Below are positions 57,611-64,000 of a stretch of 64,000 nucleotides of DNA, in pieces. Position numbers and translations under genes: made by a program. Every line of letters starts with the position of its first letter. The stretch's first letter is position 1. Below the pieces are notes generated by a model. The model saw nothing but the letters and a program-made list of their open reading frames with translations, was not told where the DNA came from and did no database searches. Source of the stretch: Gracilaria domingensis (Eukaryota > Rhodophyta > Florideophyceae > Gracilariales > Gracilariaceae); assembly GCA_022539475.1 (NCBI GenBank), contig VCMS01000004.1:186001-250000 (forward strand), written 5' to 3'.

Positions 57611-60600
57611 TCACGCAAGAACGAAAGTTGGTGCTCCAGGCACAGCATCTCCGGAAGATGTGTTAGGTGCATTGCTAGAATCATCGGCTTCGACAGCAGA
57701 TATTCCAAACGATGACAGTTGAGCTTTGATTAGCTCCAGATTCTCATCTAGTATCTCCTTTTCGTCAAACTTGAGAGTTCGATCCAGTGCATCCGATCCG
57801 CCCGCTTCTACTTCCTTCCTTACCATGGCCAGGAACGGCATTAACTTCTTGTTCTTCTTCATGCTTGGTGGCAGAGAACTGACCACTCGTTTAGGGGTAT
57901 CCGGCGGATATGTCCACCATGCTTTCGGATCCTTTGGGTTATCCTTTCTTGATTTCTTCCATGCCTCTTGGTCAAAGTTGTCCTTTAAGAAGTCGATTAC
58001 GATTCGCTGCCACTCTGGAACACCCGAGCATATATAAATGGTGACCTTTGACGGTTTCTTGGGAGGGGCTGCATTCTTCTTCTTCTTGGCAGGCTTAAGG
58101 ATCGCCGTTCGGATCCTCGATAATGTTTCATTGACATAGTTTGCAGCCGCCAGAAGGGACTCGTCTGGCTGTTCCGAAACAGGCCATTGAACATCCATAA
58201 TTGATTCCCCAAGACAGACTGTGTCTCGTTCTGCAATAATGGGTCCTACGAGTCCCCATAAGTGTTCCGCAGTGTGAGGGCATATTGGAGCGATGCACAC
58301 CGTCAGATACAGGGCGAACTGTAAAAAGACATCACGATGCATCTTGGGCAGGGTAGATGCCTTTCGCGACGACTTATCCGCTCCAATTGCCTCCTTGTAC
58401 TTTCCTAAATCGATCATGATCTCGAAAAACCCGGTCTTGACGGCTTCGCGGAACATTGCCTGCTCGTAGGCCGCTTCAGTCAGTCGCAGCTGCCGATTCA
58501 GTTGATTAACAAAGAGACGGTCAGCGAATCTTGTCATCGGCCCTGTGATCATTTTGTCGATGTTCTCCACTGCTTCTTCAACGAGATCAACAGTCTTCCA
58601 CAGCTTGAGAATGGCATCGTCTGCCGTTGTCTTCATTGCAACGTTTGCATCTTCAACAGTATCAGATGCGTCGGCAAGTGAGAAGCGCACGCCGTCCGCG
58701 GTATACTGAGCAATCGCGTCTCTCAGAGTTAGGAAATTTCCCGTGCTCTTCGACATTTTCTCCGCGTTGAGCAAAGCGTGTCCATTCACTCTGATACCTT
58801 TGGGCCAGTGCTCTTCTGGAAAGATTGCGACATGATTGTACAGGAAAAAGGTCAAGTGATTCCCCACCAGGTCCTTGCCTGAAACACGAAGGTCAACTGG
58901 GTACCAATAAAGAAACTCTCTCCTCATCTTCAGCATGATGTCGGCGTCCACACCTGGGATGTCCGACGCATTCCCTTTGCCGAGCATGACGAAGTCCCAC
59001 AGCTTGTCGCTCAAAGCCGACGGGGGAATCCCGGACGGGCCGACGCTGTGACCATCGAGGTTGTCCGTCCCACCTTGAAGAAGATGTGCAACGGTGTAGA
59101 AAGCCATGTAAATGGTGGAATCGGACAGAGACTCAATGAGCCAGTTCTCGTCCCACGGCAGCTTTGTTCCCAGTCCGAATTGTCGAGAACAGGCCCATTC
59201 CTTTAACCAATCAAGCACGGCCTCAAAGCCGTTTCTAGTCTCGTCAGCGTAGACGTTCATATTATCCAGACACTTTTTCACCTGAGCGCGCCACTGCGGT
59301 TCTCCGTATTCCAAGTACCATTGGTCACATAAAGCGACAACACATTCGTCGCCGCTTCGACTCATAACCTTCTTCTCCGGTTCCGAGTACTTTTGGCCCA
59401 TGCCAGCGTTGATGAGGTAATCCTTGATCTTTGGCTTGGCCTTGATGACGGGCTCTCCCGCCATTTCGCCGACAAGCATCGTTCCGTTGTAGAAGCCAGC
59501 TTTATAAACTTCTTCCTTGGCGCGTGCGAGCGCGTCCTTGTCGTTTTGGCTGCGAATCTTGTGGCGCTTACAAGCCTCGACGGCGGCGAGGCTTCCAAAG
59601 CCAGGGGTGTCAATAATGGCGATGGGTTCAAAAGGCAGGACCCACTCGTCCTTGAGATCAAACTTGGCTCGCAGCGCGTCCTTCTCTTTCAGATCCATGA
59701 GACCTCTGTAGTCATCCGGCGCATCACTTGGCACGGAGGTTACAATACCAGTTCCTTTTGTCATGCTAACTGTGAGCAGAGGAAGAACAAAAATGTGGTC
59801 ATACTGCGCTAACGGCGCTTTTACCGGGAGGCCAATGAGGTCAGAGCCCGTAAGCGTGCATAACTCGGCTGTGTTGCCAAACTGGTCAAAGAAGTGTTGG
59901 TAGGCCATGTTGCGCCCTGAGTGCGGTGATGCGATGTAAACGTCACCATTGGAACACTGGAAGGCTTTGTACTCGCCGCTGGGCAGAACCCAACAATTGG
60001 TCTGTCCGTACATGGTCTCCGGGCGTAAGGTGGCTGCCGGCAGGTACACGTCGTTATCTCCAAAGATGTCGGGCGCATTCGGAATGTGCGGCAGTTTGAG
60101 CAGCTTCATTTTGATGAGGGTGTACTCTTGCGGCTGCACGCCCTCGCCAGACGCGCGGTCATGGTCTGCACACGGTTGAGCATCAATCGGGGAGTAGACG
60201 GCGTTGCGCTTTCCGAACTTGATCTTGTTGTGTTGGCGCAGCTTGTTAAACTGCCAGCGAATGAAGGAGTCGTAGTAAGGGTTGACTTGGGTGGTGATGA
60301 AGGAGCGCCGCCAATCGGTCTTGAGCCCAAAGTTGGTGAGGTCGGTGACGTTTTGACGCGGGAAATACTTTAGCCATTCAAGCGGGTCCGCAAATTTGGG
60401 CAGGCTGTGCTCGTCAATGCCGCTCTCGCGCAGGATCTGCCACTGGTACTTTTGCTTGCTGGTCTTGCCCGCAAGCTTGCCCTTCTTGGCCTTGGACCTG
60501 TCCGCGCTGAGCGGCTGCTCCGCGGCGGTGTCGTCCTCGGGTGGAAAGACGGGGGGGCATCCGTAGGTGTGAATTTCGTGCGCAAGCTTGTTTGCGCAGG

Positions 60601-60886
60601 TCTGGATGGGCATTCCGGTGCAGTGGAAGCCGAAGGGGTAGAGGCATTTGAAGCCTTTCATTCGCTTGTACGACACCATGAACTCGGCCTTTGAAATGGT
60701 GAAGGCGTGGCCGATGTGGAGGAAGCCGTTGCAGTAGGGGTAGGGAAAGGTGACGAGGAACTTGGGCTGCTGCGGCTGCGAGGGATCAGCGTCCGGCGCA
60801 TCTTGCTCGAAGGTGCGCATGGAACGCCACTTTTGCTGGGCGTGCTGCTGTATGAGCATCAACTTGTCTCGGCGCGGGGTGGACAT
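57611..60886 (-). CDS. LARS: Cytosolic leucyl-tRNA synthetase (archaeal/eukaryotic type)
   Basis: Charges tRNA-Leu in the cytosol. 1091 residues from the ATG at 60886 (MSTPRRDKLMLIQQHAQQKW); the frame upstream starts at TTG. Class I signatures are intact: HIGH at 57-60 (YPYCNGFLHIGHAF) and KMSKS at 710-714 (NAEKMSKSTGNF). The long editing domain (CP1) is present with threonine-rich LRPETMYGQTNCW and a conserved GTGIVTSVPSDAPDDY. A C-terminal extension (about 930-1091) includes the Lys/Pro linker AKKKKNAAPPKKPSK and the IYICSGVPEWQ region typical of eukaryotic LeuRS. Family length is about 1080-1180, so it is complete. Single exon; the lack of introns is notable for this size. Confidence 0.96.
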   Translation of the reverse strand: MSTPRRDKLMLIQQHAQQKWRSMRTFEQDAPDADPSQPQQPKFLVTFPYPYCNGFLHIGHAFTISKAEFMVSYKRMKGFKCLYPFGFHCTGMPIQTCANKLAHEIHTYGCPPVFPPEDDTAAEQPLSADRSKAKKGKLAGKTSKQKYQWQILRESGIDEHSLPKFADPLEWLKYFPRQNVTDLTNFGLKTDWRRSFITTQVNPYYDSFIRWQFNKLRQHNKIKFGKRNAVYSPIDAQPCADHDRASGEGVQPQEYTLIKMKLLKLPHIPNAPDIFGDNDVYLPAATLRPETMYGQTNCWVLPSGEYKAFQCSNGDVYIASPHSGRNMAYQHFFDQFGNTAELCTLTGSDLIGLPVKAPLAQYDHIFVLPLLTVSMTKGTGIVTSVPSDAPDDYRGLMDLKEKDALRAKFDLKDEWVLPFEPIAIIDTPGFGSLAAVEACKRHKIRSQNDKDALARAKEEVYKAGFYNGTMLVGEMAGEPVIKAKPKIKDYLINAGMGQKYSEPEKKVMSRSGDECVVALCDQWYLEYGEPQWRAQVKKCLDNMNVYADETRNGFEAVLDWLKEWACSRQFGLGTKLPWDENWLIESLSDSTIYMAFYTVAHLLQGGTDNLDGHSVGPSGIPPSALSDKLWDFVMLGKGNASDIPGVDADIMLKMRREFLYWYPVDLRVSGKDLVGNHLTFFLYNHVAIFPEEHWPKGIRVNGHALLNAEKMSKSTGNFLTLRDAIAQYTADGVRFSLADASDTVEDANVAMKTTADDAILKLWKTVDLVEEAVENIDKMITGPMTRFADRLFVNQLNRQLRLTEAAYEQAMFREAVKTGFFEIMIDLGKYKEAIGADKSSRKASTLPKMHRDVFLQFALYLTVCIAPICPHTAEHLWGLVGPIIAERDTVCLGESIMDVQWPVSEQPDESLLAAANYVNETLSRIRTAILKPAKKKKNAAPPKKPSKVTIYICSGVPEWQRIVIDFLKDNFDQEAWKKSRKDNPKDPKAWWTYPPDTPKRVVSSLPPSMKKNKKLMPFLAMVRKEVEAGGSDALDRTLKFDEKEILDENLELIKAQLSSFGISAVEADDSSNAPNTSSGDAVPGAPTFVLA

Positions 60887-61303
60887 TGCGGCTGGAGCGA
60901 ACAAGCAAAACTGTTTTTGAGTTGAGGGGGGGAGCGCTATTGAAGGATCATGTATGATATATACCTTCGTATATACGTGTGTTCATGCGGTTGCTGCAGC
61001 GCGGCGGACGGCGCATCGCTGTGTGTGAGCGCCGCAGTGTCGGCCGTGGCGCGCGACGTGTTGCGGCGGCGGCGGCGGCGCGCCATAATGCCATGTAGGG
61101 ACGGCGCGCGCGCGCCACAATGCCACGCACAGACGGCAGCGGAGATCGGCGCGGCGCGCGCACGACTGCGCGCGCGGCGATTGGCGCTGCGGCGGCGCGC
61201 GCGCACGCCAGCAAAACGTGCTTGAAGGGCGGCGCGCGCACGCAAGCGCGGCGCGGCGCGGCGGTCGCAGGCGCGCGCGCTCGTTGTACCTTCGGTCGTG
61301 CGC
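60887..61303. promoter_or_regulatory. Bidirectional promoter region of LeuRS and SCO1
   Basis: 417 bp between head-to-head starts. The composition shifts abruptly here from moderate GC to very GC-rich GCGCGC/GGCGGC sequence on the SCO1 side. A 7-base G-run near 60926-60932 is a C-run in the LeuRS sense. The palindrome-like ATATATACCTTCGTATATA sits near 60957-60975. Confidence 0.5.
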
Positions 61304-61526
61304 ATGAATCGCGGCGGGTTGCGCGTCGCCGCGCGCTGGCTGCGCGGCCGCGCGCGCGCGCGGCGCTGCGCGGCGCGCGCGGCGCCGCGCGCGCCGGACG
61401 CGCGGCGCGGCGCGCGCGGCGACGGGCCGGTGACGTGGCCGGTGCTGGGCGTGTGCGGCGTCGTCGGCACCGGCGCGCTGGTGTACTACGGGCGCGAGCG
61501 CGAGCGGCAGATCAAAGGTACGTGCG

Positions 61527-61562
<36 letters not shown>

Positions 61563-62178
61563 GGCGGAGAGGAGCTGTGTTGTGCTGACCGCGGTGCGTT
61601 GCCGTTTGTGTGTGCATGCAGAGGTGAGCAAGACGCGCTCGGTGGGCAAGGCGGCGATTGGCGGCGCGTTCGAGATGCGCGACGCGAACGGCGACGCGCT
61701 GACGGAGGCGCGGCTGCTGGGGCGGTGGAGCGTGATCTACTTTGGGTTCACCATGTGCCCGGACATCTGCCCGGCCGAGATGAGCAAGCTGGGCGACGCG
61801 CTGCGGCTGCTGCAGCAGGGCGGGGTGCGCGTGGACGGCTCGGCGCGCAGCGAGGTGCAGGGCCTGTTCGTGACGGTGGACCCGCAGCGCGACGACGCGG
61901 CGCGCGCCGACGAGTACGCCAAGCAGTTCCACGCGGCGTTCGCGGGCGTGGGCGGCAGCGCGGCGCAGACGGCGCACATGGCGCGGCAGTTCCGCGTGTA
62001 CTACGCGCGCGACGGCGGCGGCGGCGGCGACGACTACCTGGTGGACCACTCGGTGATCGCGTACCTGATGGACCCGGCCGGCCAGTTTGTGGAGTTCTAC
62101 GGCAGCAACTGCGGCGCGGCGGAGGTGGCGCGCCGCGTGCGCACGCACATGCTGCGCTGGCGCGCGCCGCGCGGCTGA
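61304..62178 (+). CDS. SCO1: SCO1/SenC copper chaperone for cytochrome c oxidase
   Basis: Inner-membrane thioredoxin-fold protein delivering copper to the CuA site of COX2. Two exons: 61304-61517, then 61622-62178, with a 104-nt intron (GTACGT...CATGCAG). The join forms a Glu codon and keeps the frame. 256 residues in all. The presequence is extremely Arg/Ala-rich (MNRGGLRVAARWLRGRARAR). One membrane helix (VTWPVLGVCGVVGTGALVYY) precedes the thioredoxin-like domain. The copper ligands are intact: Cys117 and Cys121 in FTMCPDICPAEM, and His214 in VDHSVIAYLMDP. GLFVTVDPQRDDAARADEYA is typical. Third positions are almost all G or C, unlike most genes in the window. Confidence 0.94.
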
Positions 62179-62483
62179 CAGACGGCCGGCCGCCGGCCGC
62201 CGGCCGCCGGCGGTGGAAGCTGCGCTCATTGGCTGAATGCGGCGCGCGCGCGGTCACGTGAGCGCGTGGCGTGGCGCGCCGTCGGTTGGGCGCTGCCGCC
62301 TTTTGAACCGCCTGCGCTGCGCTGCTGCCCTTCCCGCGTGCCCTTCCGCGCCGCCGCCCCCTCACCGTCGCCATCCTCCCCCACACCCCCGCTCCCTCGT
62401 CTTCTCTGCTCGTCTTTCTTTGCTCTCTTTTGCTCGTCTTTCTCCCCCCCCCCCGTGTCTTCTCGATCGCCCGCGCCCATGCC
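62179..62483. other. Short GC-rich spacer with CCGGCCG repeats
   Basis: Immediately after the SCO1 stop, tandem CCGGCCG units (about 62183-62213) form self-complementary sequence. Next comes pyrimidine-rich leader with an 11-base C-run (about 62444-62454) ending 30 bp before the ankyrin gene ATG. Confidence 0.6.
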
Positions 62484-63161
62484 ATGACGCAGCTCACCAG
62501 CGACCTGCACGACGGCTTCGCGCTGCTGAGCGCCACCGCCGTCGCCGACGTGGCGCGCGTGCGCCGCCTGCTGCGCGCCGCGCCGCCGCCCGCGCGCGCC
62601 AAGCTCGCCAACTTTGCCGACTACGACGGGCGCAGCGCGCTGCACGTGGCGTGCAGCGAGGGCCACGCCGCCGTGGCGCGCGAGCTGCTGCGCTGCGGCG
62701 CCGACTGGACGCGCCTCGACCGCTTCGGCCGCTCGTGCCTGCACGACGCCGTCGCCGCCGGCCACCTGCTGGTGCTGCGCGCGCTGGCCGCGTGGCACGC
62801 CGCCGCCGACGGCGGCCTGCAGCACGGCGTGGCCGTGCTCGGCCACGGGCTGCCCGCCGCCTGCGTCGAGCCCGGCTACTGCTGGGGGCGCGACCTGCTG
62901 CTGGCCGTCGCCGCGCGCAACGTGCGCGCCGTGCGCCAGCTCGTGCGCCAGTACGCCGCCAACGTCAACTTTGCCAACGCCGACGGCCGCACCCCGCTGC
63001 ACCTGGCCGCCGTCAACAACGACGTGCCCATGAGCGTCTACCTGCTCAGCGCCGGCGCCGACCCCACGCGCCGCGACCGCTGGGGCGTGTCGCCGCCGTC
63101 CGAGGCCACGCGCTGCGGCTTTGACAAGCTCGCCGCCGTGCTGCGCTCCTACAAGGAGTGA
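62484..63161 (+). CDS. Ankyrin-repeat protein
   Basis: 225 residues from the ATG at 62484 (MTQLTSDLHDGFALLSATAV). Two ankyrin repeats lie in the first half (DYDGRSALHVACSEGHAAVA, DRFGRSCLHDAVAAGHLLVL). A divergent connecting segment follows (VAVLGHGLPAACVEPGYCWG, with two Cys). Two more repeats come in the second half (NADGRTPLHLAAVNNDVPMS, DRWGVSPPSEATRCGFDKLA). There is no catalytic domain, signal or membrane segment, so it is probably a protein-binding scaffold. The repeats resemble those of glutaminase and K-channel tails, but no such partner domain is present. Very high GC at third positions, like its neighbours. Confidence 0.8.
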   Translation: MTQLTSDLHDGFALLSATAVADVARVRRLLRAAPPPARAKLANFADYDGRSALHVACSEGHAAVARELLRCGADWTRLDRFGRSCLHDAVAAGHLLVLRALAAWHAAADGGLQHGVAVLGHGLPAACVEPGYCWGRDLLLAVAARNVRAVRQLVRQYAANVNFANADGRTPLHLAAVNNDVPMSVYLLSAGADPTRRDRWGVSPPSEATRCGFDKLAAVLRSYKE

Positions 63162-63257
63162 ATTGTAGTAGTAGCATAAACTAACTGTACGCTGTAAGCG
63201 AGATTGAGCCCAGTCCGTCCTCCCCACCCCCCGCGCGCGCTTTTCCGTGTTTGAGCT

Positions 63258-63300
<43 letters not shown>
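63258..63300. repeat. (CCG)n trinucleotide run
   Basis: Fourteen CCG units in a row just upstream of the ATG at 63310. It is probably in the leader of the last gene. Confidence 0.95.
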
Positions 63301-63309
63301 ACTCCGCCC

Positions 63310-64000
63310 ATGGCTTTCGTCGGCAGCGTCGTCGCCGCGCTGGCGCGCCCGTCGCGCGCCCCGCGCCGCGCGCCCGCCGCCCCCCCCCACCGCCGCCGCG
63401 GAAGCCGCCGCGCCGCCGCCGCGCCGCCGTCGCGCCCGCCGCGCGCCCGATCTTCGCGCCGCTGCCGCCGCCGCTTCCGCCGCCGCCGCCCCTCCAGCCG
63501 CCGCCGCTCCAGCCGCCGCCGCAGCGCGCGGCGCGCCCGCGCAAGCCGCACGGCTACTGGAACGACCTGCAGAACGTGGAGCGCGAGCTGCAGCAGGCGG
63601 CGGCGCAGGCGGCGCTGCCGCCGCGCGTCATGCCGCGCATAGCGCTGCTGCAGCGCATGCAGCGCGGCGACCTGCTCGCCGCGCTCGCCAAGCACGGCGG
63701 CGTGCGCCGCGTCGCCGCGCTGCTGCGCTGGAGCCGCCCGGCCGCCAGCGCCGGCGCGGGCGGCGCGGGCGGCGCGGGCGGCGCCGCGCCGCGCGGCGCC
63801 GGCGCGCGGCGCGAGCGGCCGCGCGCGCGCTGGCGCGACGACGCGGCGCTGGCGCGCGAGCTGCGGCGCGTGGCGGCGGCGGCCGGCTGCGGCGCGCGCA
63901 TGCCCACGCGGCGCGTGCTGCTGGCGCTGCGGCGCGCCGACCTGGTGAACGCGGCGGCGAAGCGCGGCGGGCTGGCGGCGTTTGCGCGCGTGGCGGCGCT
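63310..64000 (+). CDS. Partial gene with GYW...HGG-type repeats, probable organelle protein
   Basis: The conserved part is read from about 63381 to the right edge, where the gene is cut off. Visible repeat elements: GYWNDLQNVERELQQ; MPRIALLQRMQRGDLLAALA then KHGGVRRVAALLRW; and a second, RWRDDAALARELRRVAAAAG, MPTRRVLLALRRADLVNAAA, KRGGLAAFARVAAL. This GYW/MP..L...GR.DL..A...HGG pattern recalls repeats in algal and plant organelle-targeted proteins of unknown function; I cannot name the family. The ATG at 63310 starts a good transit-peptide-like leader (MAFVGSVVAALARPSRAPRR) but in a different frame. The switch falls around the C-run at 63381-63388, so an intron or a length error in that run is likely. 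Confidence 0.5.

Noticed and set aside
62226-63695. 489-codon minus-strand frame
   Set aside because: Antisense to the ankyrin gene and the last gene; Arg/Gly/Ala low complexity, no motifs.

Overview
This is eukaryotic nuclear DNA. Most genes are single long open frames; the few introns I can place are short (76-104 nt) with GT...AG ends. The gene set includes a plastid-type sigma-70 factor, so the host is a photosynthetic eukaryote. The mix of very few introns, one gene per about 2.5 kb, a plastid sigma factor and core eukaryotic genes (E(z), OGT, exocyst Sec3, VPS41, Pescadillo) fits a unicellular red alga of the Porphyridium kind. That assignment is inference. I see no retroelement, viral, CRISPR, rRNA or tRNA gene.

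Layout. 1-9 kb: the 5' part of an E(z)/EZH histone methyltransferase (minus; its SET end lies off the left edge), a secreted FG-GAP/ASPIC protein, a small two-exon protein resembling complex I NDUFA7, and a Myb/SANT protein. 9-24 kb: an O-GlcNAc transferase, COX11, VPS41 (without its RING), ERO1 and an unknown helical protein. 24-38 kb: Pescadillo, a 192-bp tandem duplication, exocyst SEC3, an unknown protein, a nucleoside diphosphate kinase with a 9-nt micro-exon, and an MRS2/CorA magnesium channel. 39-50 kb: an ELL-like elongation factor, plastid sigma factor, a twin-CX9C DUF3128 protein, a REV1-type BRCT protein, a pyruvate dehydrogenase E2-like protein that has lost the catalytic His (E3BP-like) and a BED-finger protein. 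52-64 kb: a basic nuclear-looking protein with a KEN box, a PAP2 lipid phosphatase, a minisatellite of about 0.85 kb, cytosolic LeuRS, SCO1, an ankyrin protein and a partial gene with a GYW/HGG repeat.

How it fits together. Genes mostly alternate strand, giving head-to-head pairs (e.g. E3BP/BED, LeuRS/SCO1, VPS41/ERO1) and tight tail-to-tail pairs (COX11/VPS41 stops 87 bp apart; BRCT/E3BP 57 bp apart). COX11 and SCO1 both deliver copper to cytochrome c oxidase but are 45 kb apart, and no operon-like grouping is evident. Several head-to-head regions are very GC-rich and carry sense-strand C-runs before the start codon. From about 60.9 kb to the right edge, both genes and spacers become extremely GC-rich.

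Several long frames begin upstream with non-ATG codons. I moved those starts to the first convincing in-frame ATG and say so in each entry.
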